A program made the position numbers and the translations under genes. Shown in pieces: positions 10,790 through 19,921 of a stretch of 64,000 bases of DNA. The notes beneath the pieces are model-generated. The model had not been told where the DNA came from, ran no database searches, and saw nothing but the letters and a program-made list of their open reading frames with translations. Source of the stretch: Methylomonas koyamae (lineage in GTDB: Bacteria > Pseudomonadota > Gammaproteobacteria > Methylococcales > Methylomonadaceae); contig NZ_LUUK01000078.1 in NCBI RefSeq assembly GCF_001644025.1, forward strand, positions 62,001 to 126,000. The letters run 5' to 3'. Numbering within the stretch: the stretch's first letter is position 1; the number at the start of each line of letters is the position of its first letter.

Positions 10790-11320
10790 ATGCCTAATTA
10801 CCGACGCGCGTTTGTTCCGGGTGGCACGTGGTTTTTTACCGTGAATTTGCTGGAACGTAAGAACACCGATTTACTGGTTCGGGAAATCGATTTGTTACGT
10901 GAAACCGTTCGGGCGGTGCGAAAACGTTACCCGTTTCATATCGACGCCTGGGTAGTGTTACCGGATCACATGCATGCTGTTTGGACGTTGCCACCGGGAG
11001 ATGCGGATTTCAGCATGCGTTGGCGGTTGATCAAAAGTGGGTTTTCGCGGGCATTGCCTAAAACGGAGTATCGGTCGAATGTGCGGAAAGTCGCCAACGA
11101 ACGTGGTATTTGGCAACGCCATTTTTGGGAGCATTTAATTCGTGATGAAACTGACTTTGAGCGCCATGTGGATTATGTGCACGTTAATCCGCTTAAACAT
11201 GGATTAGTTACCCGAGTTATTGATTGGCCTTATTCCAGTTTCCATCGGTATGTTGAAAACGGCATTTATCCGGGGAATTGGGGTGGCGATTGGGAGTTGG
11301 GAGTAGAAGAAGATGATTAG
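10790..11320 (+). CDS. REP-associated tyrosine transposase (RAYT, Y1/IS200-like)
   Basis: 176 residues of the single-domain HUH/Y1 transposase family. The HUH motif is HMH in LPDHMHAVWTLP near residue 60, and the candidate catalytic tyrosine is in HVDYVHVNPLKHGLV near residue 130. Known RAYTs nick REP DNA at the GTAG-headed palindrome and are thought to spread REPs through the genome. The gene is framed by two inverted REPs; the right-hand REP begins on the base after its stop codon. No second orf B (TnpB) is present, which fits a RAYT rather than an IS200/IS605 element. The sequence appears intact. Confidence 0.9.
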   Translation: MPNYRRAFVPGGTWFFTVNLLERKNTDLLVREIDLLRETVRAVRKRYPFHIDAWVVLPDHMHAVWTLPPGDADFSMRWRLIKSGFSRALPKTEYRSNVRKVANERGIWQRHFWEHLIRDETDFERHVDYVHVNPLKHGLVTRVIDWPYSSFHRYVENGIYPGNWGGDWELGVEEDD

Positions 11321-11355
11321 CATGCGTCCGATTACGCTGCGCTAATCGGACCTAC
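11321..11355 (-). repeat. REP palindrome, right copy (inverted)
   Basis: The reverse complement of the left REP (10712-10746) with one difference (CGCTG where the left copy predicts CGCTT). The GTAG head appears as CTAC at 11352-11355, so both GTAG heads point away from the transposase gene. Together the pair and the gene form one REP-RAYT unit. Confidence 0.85.
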
Positions 11356-11740
11356 GAATCCAGATTTTACAACTTGAGATTCCGGGATGGTTTTCTCCCC
11401 TGTTGCCGCGCCGAGCACCGTAGGCTTTGAGCGGATTTGCCCGCAGGGGCGCGGCAGGGACGCCGCGCGTTTTACGTAGGGGCTCGGAAGCCCCTTCGGA
11501 AAACCCCGTTCAAAGCCTGCGGAGCGCAGGGTCCAAGCGGCATGGGGTGTCTTTTCTTTTGGATACTTTTCTTTGGACAAGCACAAATTCGCCTGGAGCG
11601 AATTTGAACAGCCGATAGGCTGGCCCGAAGGGCGAAAACCAAGGATGGTTTTCGTAGAAAAAGTATCTCGGCTGTCGGTCCGCGAACCGACTTTAGATAA
11701 ACCCGTCGCGATAGCGACACATTATTAAACCGAACAACAC
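11356..11740. repeat. Hairpin-dense non-coding stretch, probable dispersed repeat
   Basis: 385 bases without a convincing gene. Outer arms at 11419-11434 and 11506-11521 are near-perfect inverted copies (CGTAGGCTTTGAGCGG against CCGTTCAAAGCCTGCG). Inside are GCGCGGC/GCCGCGC (about 11450-11470) and AGGGGCT/AGCCCCT (11478-11495); GTAG also occurs at 11420 and 11476. Further on, CAAATTCGC (11584-11592) pairs exactly with GCGAATTTG (11598-11606). Short open frames cross it in several phases but none has a ribosome-binding site or a recognisable domain. The dense nested palindromes next to the RAYT unit suggest a mobile or repeated element; the promoter of trpC should be in its last part. Confidence 0.5.
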
Positions 11741-12541
11741 ATGACGACAGATACACCCGACATCCTCAAAACCATCCTCGCCAAAAAAGCCGAAGAAGTA
11801 GCGCGCCGCAAGAACAACACGCCGTTGGCTATGCTGCAAGAATTGGCCGGCACCGTGCAGGCTCCGCGCGGCTTTTACCAAGCCTTGCGCAGCAAGGCCG
11901 ACCAGCAAAAACCGGCGATCATCGCCGAAATCAAAAAGGCTTCGCCCAGCCAAGGCGTGATCCGCGAGGACTTCAAGCCGGTGGAAATCGCGGTCGATTA
12001 TGCCTTCAACGGTGCGACCTGTTTGTCGGTGTTGACCGACAAGGAATTTTTCCAGGGCTCGGAAGCCAATCTGCAAATGGTCCGCGAACGTTGCCCGCTG
12101 CCGGCGATCCGCAAGGATTTCATGATCGATCCGTATCAAATCCACGAATCGCGGGCGCTGGGCGCCGACTGTATCTTGTTGATCGTCGCCGCGCTGGACA
12201 ACGCGATGCTGAAGGAACTGGCCGACACCGCGACCGGTTTGGGCATGGACGTGTTGGTGGAAGTGCACGATGCCGAGGAACTGGAACGGGCCTTGGCGCT
12301 GAACACCCATATGATAGGCATCAACAACCGCAATCTGCGTACCTTCGAAGTGTCCCTACAAACCACGCTGGACCTGAAAAACACGATTCCGGCCGACAAA
12401 TTGATCGTCACCGAAAGCGGCATCCACACTCCGGCCGACGTCAAACTGATGCAGGACAACGGCATATACACCTTCCTGGTCGGCGAAGCCTTCATGCGCG
12501 CCGAATCGCCGGGTAAGAAGATGCGCGAGTTGTTTTTCTAA
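11741..12541 (+). CDS. trpC: Indole-3-glycerol phosphate synthase
   Basis: Closes the ring of carboxyphenylaminodeoxyribulose phosphate to indole-3-glycerol phosphate in tryptophan synthesis. The 266 residues form a single beta/alpha barrel without a fused TrpF. Family motifs are visible: [11 protein letters not shown] (substrate lysine), [25 protein letters not shown] and VTESGI. The start ATG 11741 gives [16 protein letters not shown], as usual. No trpG or trpD lies upstream; the gene follows the accessory patch, so an insertion may have separated it from its usual partners. Confidence 0.96.
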   Translation: MTTDTPDILKTILAKKAEEVARRKNNTPLAMLQELAGTVQAPRGFYQALRSKADQQKPAIIAEIKKASPSQGVIREDFKPVEIAVDYAFNGATCLSVLTDKEFFQGSEANLQMVRERCPLPAIRKDFMIDPYQIHESRALGADCILLIVAALDNAMLKELADTATGLGMDVLVEVHDAEELERALALNTHMIGINNRNLRTFEVSLQTTLDLKNTIPADKLIVTESGIHTPADVKLMQDNGIYTFLVGEAFMRAESPGKKMRELFF

Positions 12542-12683
12542 GTCCGTTAGCTTCGGATTCGCCGCTGCCGGGCCGGCTTAGACCGACCAAACCCTTTTTT
12601 ACTCGAAACGGGTTTACGTCTTTCACGCGCGCACGACGGAGACTGGTATAGTGCCGCCGGTTTTCACCGATGGGGGCGGGGCG

Positions 12684-14123
12684 ATGGCTAATATCCTGGG
12701 GGCGGTCCGTGGTTGGCGATTGTGCTTGCTGGTGCTGCTGGCGCCCGTGACCTGCTTGGCGGGCGACGAATTTTCGTTAATGCAGGCCCTGGCCGACCAG
12801 GGCTGGCACGACCTGGACGACGAGCGTTGGAACGCCTACGCCCAGGCTACCTATATCTCCAGCTGGAAACCGGCCTTCGCGGCGGCTTACACCAATCTGA
12901 ACGGCACGCCGCATTCGCTCAGTCCGAATGCCGAGCGCAGTTTTACCGGCACCTTTACCGCTTATTTCGGTTTGAAAGCCTGGCCGGGCGGCGAGATTTA
13001 TCTGGCGCCGGAAATGATTTCCGAACTACCGCTGTCCGACTTGAAGGGCTTGGGCGGCGGCATCCAAAACTTCGAATTGCAAAAAACCGGCTCGGTCAGC
13101 GCGACCTGGTACAAGTCGCGGTTTTATCTTAAGCAAACCTTTGGCTTCGGTGGCGACGACGGCCGCAACGAGTCCGCGCCCTTGCAACTGGCCGGCGCGT
13201 TGGACAGCCACCGCTTGGTGGTCACTTTCGGCAATCTCAGCGTGTTGGACATTTTCGACAAGAACCGCTTTTCCGCCGACCTGCGCCAGCAGTTTTTGAA
13301 CATGGCGTTTCTCAGCCACGCGGCTTACGACTTTGCCGCCGACGCGCGCGGTTATTCGGTCGGTCTGGCCGGCGAATATTATCTCGGCGCGTGGACCTTG
13401 CGGCTGGGCCGCTTCGCCACGCCGCAAAATCCCAACGATCTGCCGTTGGATTTCAACGTGTTCAACCATTACGGCGATCAACTGGAAATCGAACACCGCC
13501 ACACGCTGTACGGCCAAGAAGGCGCGGTGCGGCTGTTGGCCTACCGCAATCGGGAAATCATGGGTCGCTGGGACGCGGCCATCGCGGCGCTGAAGGACGA
13601 CCCAAGCAAAAACGCCGCGGCTTGCGGCGGCTTTCATTACGACTCGACCAACGCCGGCGCGCCGGATCTGTGTTGGGTGCGCCGACCCAACGTCAAAACC
13701 GGCATCGGCATCAATATCGAACAGCGCTTGACTGGCGCGATCGGGATATTTCTACGCGGCATGGTTTCGGACGGGCAAACCGAGGTGTACTCCTATACCT
13801 CGGCCGACCGCTCGTTGTCGTTGGGCGCGGCCGTCGACGGCGAATATTGGGGCCGAGCCCGCGACACGGTCGGGGTCGGCTTCGCCAGCAGTTGGTTGTC
13901 GGCCAGCCACGTCGACTATTTGCGCCTGGGCGGCGTGGACGGCTTTATCGGCGACGGCACCATCCGCTACCGGCCGGAACAGTTGGTAGACGTTTACTAT
14001 AAATTCCATCCCTGGCCCTCGGTGTGGCTGACCGCCGACTACCAGCACATCGCCAATCCGGCCTACAATGCCGATCGAGGTCCGGTCGACGTTTACGGAC
14101 TGCGCGCCCATTTCGAATTCTGA
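12684..14123 (+). CDS. OprB-type carbohydrate-selective outer-membrane porin
   Basis: 479 residues from the ATG at 12684 (MANILGAVRGWRLCLL), which starts a normal Sec signal peptide with cleavage around LAG/DE. An in-frame GTG at 12651 would put eleven odd residues ahead of it. The mature part is rich in alternating aromatic/hydrophobic strands and ends in aromatic FEF, the outer-membrane barrel signature. The stretches FTGTFTAYFGLKAWPGGE, LGRFATPQNPNDLPLDFN and YRPEQLVDVYYKF fit the OprB/alginate-porin families, but the substrate cannot be assigned. It stands alone between trpC and the metal-efflux operon. Confidence 0.75.
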   Translation: MANILGAVRGWRLCLLVLLAPVTCLAGDEFSLMQALADQGWHDLDDERWNAYAQATYISSWKPAFAAAYTNLNGTPHSLSPNAERSFTGTFTAYFGLKAWPGGEIYLAPEMISELPLSDLKGLGGGIQNFELQKTGSVSATWYKSRFYLKQTFGFGGDDGRNESAPLQLAGALDSHRLVVTFGNLSVLDIFDKNRFSADLRQQFLNMAFLSHAAYDFAADARGYSVGLAGEYYLGAWTLRLGRFATPQNPNDLPLDFNVFNHYGDQLEIEHRHTLYGQEGAVRLLAYRNREIMGRWDAAIAALKDDPSKNAAACGGFHYDSTNAGAPDLCWVRRPNVKTGIGINIEQRLTGAIGIFLRGMVSDGQTEVYSYTSADRSLSLGAAVDGEYWGRARDTVGVGFASSWLSASHVDYLRLGGVDGFIGDGTIRYRPEQLVDVYYKFHPWPSVWLTADYQHIANPAYNADRGPVDVYGLRAHFEF

Positions 14124-14175
14124 CGTCGCGCGGTTGAAATCAACCGCAGGTTGGGGGATTTTACCCAAAAAAGGC

Positions 14176-14187
14176 TTTTCCGGAAAA
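14176..14187. promoter_or_regulatory. 12-bp perfect palindrome upstream of the efflux operon
   Basis: TTTTCCGGAAAA at 14176-14187 is a perfect palindrome in the 217 bp between the porin stop and the ATG of the czcC-like gene. It could be an operator for the operon or the remains of a terminator for the porin gene; there is no T-run behind it, which favours the first slightly. Confidence 0.3.
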
Positions 14188-14340
14188 AGATAGCGTATCG
14201 ATAATAGTCTGCTATCATGCGCGGCCCGCGAACGGCGGGTGTCGGCGCGGACCGTAACCCCGACTCGGTAATGGCAAAGCTCTTGCTAAACTGAATCTGC
14301 TCCGGCGCGGCCGGAGGTTTAATCAATCACGGCGAAATTG

Positions 14341-15675
14341 ATGCGAAAACGATTCCAGCAACTCTGTTGCCTCCTGGCGCTGCTCGGCGGGCAGTCGGCG
14401 TGGGCGCAAACTCGCGCGCTGACCGCCGAACAGGCCTTGGCGCTGTTCTTTCAGCGCAATCTGGATTTGATCGCCGCCCAATACAACATCGATCAGGCCC
14501 GCGCCCAGGAAGTCATCGCCGGCGCCATCCCCAATCCGGATTTCAATTTCCAGTTGTCCGAGATCGGCGACAATCCCAACATGGGCTCGGCGGCGCGCGG
14601 CTGCAATCACAATCCGTCGGTCTCTTGCGGGCCCGCCGAATACTTTTCGTTCAGCCAGTTGATTGAGATGGCCGGCAAACGCGGTTTGCGCATCGAAAGC
14701 AGCGGCTTCGCGACGCAAGCCGCGGAAGCCGATCTGCGCGATGCAGTGCGTATCTTTAGCAATATGGTGCTGGACGCCTACTTCGATCTGTTGCTGGCCC
14801 AAAAAAACCGCTGGCTAGCCCAGGAAGCCGTCTCCCATTATCGGGACATCGCGGTGGCCAACAAGCTGCGCCTAAACAGCGGAGACATCGCCGAAGCGGA
14901 TTTTTTACGGGTCAAAATGGAAGCCACCCGCGCCGAAGCGGATCTGGACGCGGCCGAAGCGGCGGTGCGTCAGGCCCAAACCTCGCTGGCGCAAGTTCTG
15001 CGTTGGCCGGAGCCGGACTGGCAATTCGAGGCCACCGAAGTCTGGCCGGCGCTCAACGACATCGGCCAGCACGGCGATGAAACCGCATTGCTCGACCAAG
15101 CCTTGCGTCAGCGGCCGGATTTGCAGGCCGACCGGCGCCGCGCCGAGCAAGCGCAAAAGGAGCTGGAATTGGCCCGCCGCTTGAAATACCCGGACGTCAC
15201 GGTTAACGCCGGTTACGCCCGCGACCCCAGCAACAACGCGCTCAACTCGTTTTTCGTCGGCGTCAGCGTGCCGGTACCGGTGTTTTATCAGTACCAGGGC
15301 GAAGCCGACAAGGCGACGGTCGGTTTGAATCAAGCGCAATTGGCGGTCGAACAAACCGAACTGGCGATTCGTAGCGACGTGGCCAATGCGCTGGCCACCT
15401 GGCGCAGCGCCGATAAAATCGCCCAACGCTACGAAAACGGCTTGCTGACCGATGCCCAAACCGTGCGAGACAGCGCCGAACTGGCTTTCAAAAAAGGCGC
15501 GACCGGAGTGTTGGATTTTATCGAGGCGCAACGCAGTTACAAAACCGCGATGCGCGACTACTTCGCGGCCGTCGTCGGTCGTGCCAACGCCTATTACGAC
15601 TTGGCCAAAGCCGTCGGCGACGAAACCCCGCTCGGCCATCCGGCCGCCGATTCAAATTCCATTCCCAAGCCCTGA
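14341..15675 (+). CDS. czcC: TolC-family outer-membrane channel of a heavy-metal RND efflux system (CzcC-like)
   Basis: 444 residues with a Sec signal peptide (MRKRFQQLCCLLALLGG...AWA). They contain two outer-membrane efflux protein repeats rich in Ala/Gln/Glu coiled-coil helices (about residues 40-230 and 250-430). An in-frame TTG at 14338 precedes the chosen ATG. There is no lipobox, so the protein is not lipidated. It is the first gene of a three-component export operon with the adaptor (overlap TGATG at 15673-15677) and the pump. The channel would span periplasm and outer membrane. Confidence 0.85.
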   Translation: MRKRFQQLCCLLALLGGQSAWAQTRALTAEQALALFFQRNLDLIAAQYNIDQARAQEVIAGAIPNPDFNFQLSEIGDNPNMGSAARGCNHNPSVSCGPAEYFSFSQLIEMAGKRGLRIESSGFATQAAEADLRDAVRIFSNMVLDAYFDLLLAQKNRWLAQEAVSHYRDIAVANKLRLNSGDIAEADFLRVKMEATRAEADLDAAEAAVRQAQTSLAQVLRWPEPDWQFEATEVWPALNDIGQHGDETALLDQALRQRPDLQADRRRAEQAQKELELARRLKYPDVTVNAGYARDPSNNALNSFFVGVSVPVPVFYQYQGEADKATVGLNQAQLAVEQTELAIRSDVANALATWRSADKIAQRYENGLLTDAQTVRDSAELAFKKGATGVLDFIEAQRSYKTAMRDYFAAVVGRANAYYDLAKAVGDETPLGHPAADSNSIPKP

Positions 15676-16832
15676 TGACCACCGTGTTTAAACGCCATTT
15701 TAACGTCCCGATTCGGACCGCGCTGCTGGCGGGCTTGCTGGCGCTGGCCGCGTGCAACGAAGCCGCCGATAAAACCCCGCCGCCCCCAGCCGCCAAAACG
15801 CCGGGCGAGGTGGTGTTGCAAGCCGATTCGCCGAAAAAAACCTACGTCAAGATTCGCGAAGTGGCCTACAGCCGGCCGCCGACGATGGAGCCTCTGGCCG
15901 GCAAGATCGCCTACGACGAAAACCTGACCTCGCGGATTAGCTCGCCGGTCGCCGGCCGGGTAGTCGGCCAAGCTCTGGCCTTGGGCAGCCAAGTCGCCGC
16001 CGGGTCGACGCTGTTGGAATTGCACAGCCCCGATGTCGCCGACGCCGAAGCCGATTTCGCCAAGGCTCAGGCCGAATCGACGCTGGCCAACCGGGCCTAT
16101 CAGCGCCAGCGCGAGCTCTACGAAGGCAAGGTCGTCGCCCGCAAGGACTTCGAGCAAGCCGAGGACGATTTGCAGCGGGCGCGCAGCGAACTGCAACGCA
16201 CCGAAACCCGCTTGAAAAATCTGCATCTGGCCGGTCGCCAAGCCAACGGCCGGTTTGCGTTGAAATCGCCGTTGGCCGGCAGCGTCGTCGAGCGTAACGT
16301 CAATCCCGGTCAGGAAGTCGGCCCGGACACCGACCGTCCATTGTTCGTGGTGTCCGACTTGAGCCGGCTGAGCGCGGTGCTGGAGGTGTTCGAGATCCAT
16401 CTGAGCAAGATCAAGGTCGGTCAGCAAGTCAGCGTCGAAGTGCCCGCCTATCCGGGCGAACGTTTTCCGGCCGTGGTGCGCTATATCGGCCAACTACTGG
16501 ATGAAAACAGCCGCAGCGTGCAAGTCCGTTGCGAGCTAGCCAATCCGGACGGCCGCCTGCTGCCGGGCATGTACGCCAGCGTGACTCTGGAAAGCGACCC
16601 ATCTCAACAGGCGATCGTGATTCCGCTGACGGCGGTATTTACCGAGGCCGAATCCGATTACGTATTCGTCGCGACCGGGGAAAATCGTTTCAAGCAAAAG
16701 CCGATCAAAATCGGCCTGCGCCTGAAAGACCAAGGCGTCGTTCTGGAAGGCTTACAGCCCGGCGAGCGCCTAGTCACCGAAGGCGCCCTGGTGCTGCGCG
16801 CCGAGGAAGATGCCGACACTCAGGCCAATTGA
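15675..16832 (+). CDS. czcB: Periplasmic adaptor of heavy-metal RND efflux (CzcB-like lipoprotein)
   Basis: 385 residues of the membrane-fusion family. The signal peptide ends in a lipobox, LALAAC, with the lipid-bearing cysteine near residue 26, followed by a Pro/Ala linker. A barrel-sandwich lipoyl-like domain (ISSPVAGRVVGQALALGSQV), an alpha-hairpin (about residues 115-185), its return strand (KSPLAGSVVERNVNPGQEV), and a beta-barrel domain follow. The hairpin is short, as expected for an adaptor meeting a TolC-like channel. No long His-rich metal-binding N-terminus is visible. Its start overlaps the CzcC-like stop and the pump gene begins 12 bp after it. Confidence 0.88.
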   Translation: MTTVFKRHFNVPIRTALLAGLLALAACNEAADKTPPPPAAKTPGEVVLQADSPKKTYVKIREVAYSRPPTMEPLAGKIAYDENLTSRISSPVAGRVVGQALALGSQVAAGSTLLELHSPDVADAEADFAKAQAESTLANRAYQRQRELYEGKVVARKDFEQAEDDLQRARSELQRTETRLKNLHLAGRQANGRFALKSPLAGSVVERNVNPGQEVGPDTDRPLFVVSDLSRLSAVLEVFEIHLSKIKVGQQVSVEVPAYPGERFPAVVRYIGQLLDENSRSVQVRCELANPDGRLLPGMYASVTLESDPSQQAIVIPLTAVFTEAESDYVFVATGENRFKQKPIKIGLRLKDQGVVLEGLQPGERLVTEGALVLRAEEDADTQAN

Positions 16833-16844
16833 CCGGGATAGCTC

Positions 16845-19800
16845 ATGATCGCGCGCATCATCGCTTTTTGTTTGCAGCAACGCTTGATGGCGATCGGCAT
16901 GACGCTGGCCGTCGCCGTATCCGGCATCATTGCCTTCGAAAAACTGCCGGTTCAGGCCTTTCCCGACGTGCAGAACGTGTTCGTCCAAGTCGTTACCCAG
17001 TATCCCGGCCAGGCGCCGGAAGAGGTCGAAAAGTTGGTCACGCTGCCGATCGAACGGGAAATGAACGGTCTGCCGCATCTGCTGAACATGCGCTCGGTGT
17101 CGATCTTCGGCTTGTCGGTGGTGACGTTAACCTTCGACGACGACGCCGAGGATTACTTTTCGCGCCAGCAAGTACTGGAGCGCCTGCACAATGCCGACAT
17201 TCCGGACGAGGTCAAACCGCAGTTGGGGCCTCTGTCGACCGGCGTCGGCGAGATTTACCGCTACGTGATCGACGCCAAACATCTGCCGTTGACCGAGCAG
17301 CGCGCGTTGCAGGACTGGGTGATCGAACCTAAGTTGCGCACCGTGCAGGGTGTGGCCGACGTGATTTCCTACGGCGGCGGCGTCAAGGAATACAAGGTGC
17401 TGGTCAAACCCGATCGACTGAAGAATTACCAACTCGATCTGAACCAAGTGTATGCGGCGATCGCCGCCAATAACACCAACACCGGCGGCGGCTATATCGA
17501 GGACGGCGACGAAGCCTTGGTAGTGCGGGGTGTCGGCTTGTTGAAGTCGGCCGACGAAATCGGCGATATCGTCGTCGCCAGCCACGACGGCGTGCCGGTG
17601 CGGGTCAAGGACATCGCCGAAATCGCGGTCGGCCCGCAACCACGCACCGGCATCGTGGCGATGAATCAGCGCGACGACATCGTCGAAGGCATCGTGCTGT
17701 TGATCAAGGGCCGCGACGCGGTGGAAGTGGTCAATGGCGTCAAGGACAAGATCGCCGAACTGAACCAGTTCGGCCTGCCGCCCGGTGTCAAAATCACGCC
17801 GATTTACGACCGCACCGAGCTGGTCGGCCATACCGTGCATACCGTCGAACACAATATGATCGAAGGCGCGGCATTGATTCTGGTGATCCTGCTGGTGTTT
17901 TTGCGCCGCTTCCTGGCGGCCTTGCTGGTCACCTTGATCATTCCGCTGTCCTTACTGTTCGCGTTTATTCTGGTCGATGCCGGCGGCGTCTCGGCCAACC
18001 TGATTTCGTTGGGCGCGATCGATTTCGGCATTATCGTCGACAGCGCGGTAGTGCTGGTGGAAGCGGTGATGGTGCAAATTACCCTGGATTTGCAGCGCAA
18101 GGCCGACATGCGCCATCTGCGCCAGTCGTTGCTGAACACCGCCACCGAGATGGGCCGGCCCATCCTGTTTTCCAAGGCCATTATCATCATCGCCTTTTTG
18201 CCGATCTTCACGTTCCAGCGCGTCGAAGCCAAAATCTTTTCGCCAATGGCCTACACGCTGAGCTTCGCATTGGTGGCGTCGATGCTGTTCAGCCTGACCT
18301 TCGTGCCGGCAATGCTGACCTATTTGCTCGGGCCGAACATCGGCGAGCGCCACAATCCGTTGGTACACGCGATGGAACGCCACTACCGGCGCCTGCTGGA
18401 ATGGGTGTTGCGCCACGCCAAAATCGTGTTTACGGCGGCGGTCGCGGCGCTGGTGTTGAGTTTCATGACCGTCCGGCTGATCGGTACCGAATTCATGCCC
18501 AAACTGGACGAGGGCAACATCTGGCTGACCATCACTCTGCCGACGCCGGTGTCGCTGACCACCGCCAAGGACATCGAACGGCGGGTGCGCGCCAAGCTGG
18601 AAACCTTTAGCGAAGCGAAAATGGTGCTGACCCAGTTGGGCCGGCCCGAAGACGGTACCGATCCGAAAGGCTTCAATAACTTGGAAGCGTTAATCGATCT
18701 AAACCCGAAATCGACTTGGCGTTACCATTCCAAGGACGAACTGGTGCAGGCGATGGATAAGGCCTTGGCGGTTTATCCCGGCCTGATGACCAACTTCTCC
18801 CAGGTAATTCAGGATAACGTCGAGGAGGCGATTTCCGGCGTCAAGGGCGAAATCGCTATCAAGGTGTTCGGCAGTGATTTGAAAACCTTGCAAGACCAAG
18901 CCGATCAAATTACCCAAATCCTGGCCTCGATCCGCGGCGCCACCGACGTGGCCGCCGAGCAGCAAGCCGGCTTGGCGCAAGCCATCGTCGAGATCGACCG
19001 CGCCAAGATTTCCCGTTACGGCATCAACGTCACCGATGTGGAACGGGTGATGGAAATCGGCATGGGCGGCAAGGCGGCTTCCCAGTTTCTGGAAGGCGAA
19101 CGGCGTTTCGACATCACGCTACGCTATCAGGAGAACGCCCGCAATTCGATCGCCAGCCTGGAGAATTTGCTGGTCAGCTCGCCGGACGGCTTAAAAATTC
19201 CGTTGGCGCAACTGGCGACGATCAAGGTCAATCAGGGCGCGTCGCGCATCAGCCGCGAGGACAACATGCGGCGGATCGCAATCAAATGTAACCTGATCGA
19301 CCGCGACCAGGGCAGCTTCGTCGCGGAGGCTCAGCAAAAAGTCGCGGCGCAAGTGGCCTTGCCGCCCGGCTATCATATCGTCTGGAGCGGCCAGTTCGAA
19401 AACCAGCAACGGGCGATGAAACGCCTGGCCATCATTGTTCCGATCAGTCTGGGATTGATCTTCGTCTTGCTGTTCTGGGCCTTTATGTCGGTCAGAAACG
19501 CATTGTTGATCGTGATGAACGTACCGTTCGCGATGATCGGCGGTTTATTGATCCTGCTGGCGACCGGCATCAATTTAAGCGTGTCGGCGGCGGTCGGCTT
19601 TATCGCCTTATTCGGCATCGCGGTACAAAACGGCGTGATTCTGGTATCGCAGTTGAACAAATTGCGCCGCGAGGGTCAGTCGCTGCACGATGCGATCGTC
19701 AACGGCTCGGTCAGTCGCTTGCGGCCGGTGGTCATGACCGCGCTGATGGCGATGCTGGGTTTGCTGCCGGCGGCTTTGTCCACCAGCGTCGGCTCGGAAA

Positions 19801-19913
19801 CCGCCAAACCGTTCGCGGTGGTGATTATCGGCGGTTTGGCGACCGCCACCGTTCTGACATTGACCTTACTACCGGCCCTGTACCGTTATTTTTCCGAAGC
19901 CGACGAGCCCTAG
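16845..19913 (+). CDS. czcA: HME-RND heavy-metal efflux pump (CzcA/CusA family)
   Basis: 1022 residues, the usual length, with the two-fold RND layout: helix 1 at the N-terminus, a large periplasmic loop, helices 2-6, a second loop, and helices 8-12. The fourth helix carries DFGIIVDSAVVLVEAVM near residue 395, which keeps the two Asp and one Glu of the proton relay found in divalent-cation HME pumps. This motif differs from the monovalent CusA type, so export of Zn/Co/Cd/Ni-like ions is more likely than Cu/Ag; that is inference. It is followed 8 bp later by a PII-like gene. Confidence 0.92.
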   Translation: MIARIIAFCLQQRLMAIGMTLAVAVSGIIAFEKLPVQAFPDVQNVFVQVVTQYPGQAPEEVEKLVTLPIEREMNGLPHLLNMRSVSIFGLSVVTLTFDDDAEDYFSRQQVLERLHNADIPDEVKPQLGPLSTGVGEIYRYVIDAKHLPLTEQRALQDWVIEPKLRTVQGVADVISYGGGVKEYKVLVKPDRLKNYQLDLNQVYAAIAANNTNTGGGYIEDGDEALVVRGVGLLKSADEIGDIVVASHDGVPVRVKDIAEIAVGPQPRTGIVAMNQRDDIVEGIVLLIKGRDAVEVVNGVKDKIAELNQFGLPPGVKITPIYDRTELVGHTVHTVEHNMIEGAALILVILLVFLRRFLAALLVTLIIPLSLLFAFILVDAGGVSANLISLGAIDFGIIVDSAVVLVEAVMVQITLDLQRKADMRHLRQSLLNTATEMGRPILFSKAIIIIAFLPIFTFQRVEAKIFSPMAYTLSFALVASMLFSLTFVPAMLTYLLGPNIGERHNPLVHAMERHYRRLLEWVLRHAKIVFTAAVAALVLSFMTVRLIGTEFMPKLDEGNIWLTITLPTPVSLTTAKDIERRVRAKLETFSEAKMVLTQLGRPEDGTDPKGFNNLEALIDLNPKSTWRYHSKDELVQAMDKALAVYPGLMTNFSQVIQDNVEEAISGVKGEIAIKVFGSDLKTLQDQADQITQILASIRGATDVAAEQQAGLAQAIVEIDRAKISRYGINVTDVERVMEIGMGGKAASQFLEGERRFDITLRYQENARNSIASLENLLVSSPDGLKIPLAQLATIKVNQGASRISREDNMRRIAIKCNLIDRDQGSFVAEAQQKVAAQVALPPGYHIVWSGQFENQQRAMKRLAIIVPISLGLIFVLLFWAFMSVRNALLIVMNVPFAMIGGLLILLATGINLSVSAAVGFIALFGIAVQNGVILVSQLNKLRREGQSLHDAIVNGSVSRLRPVVMTALMAMLGLLPAALSTSVGSETAKPFAVVIIGGLATATVLTLTLLPALYRYFSEADEP

Positions 19914-19921
19914 GACTGCCC

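Noticed and set aside
11332-11756. Small genes on the minus strand in the stretch before trpC
   Set aside because: The frames lack ribosome-binding sites and domains and follow the hairpin arms; they look like by-products of a repeat.
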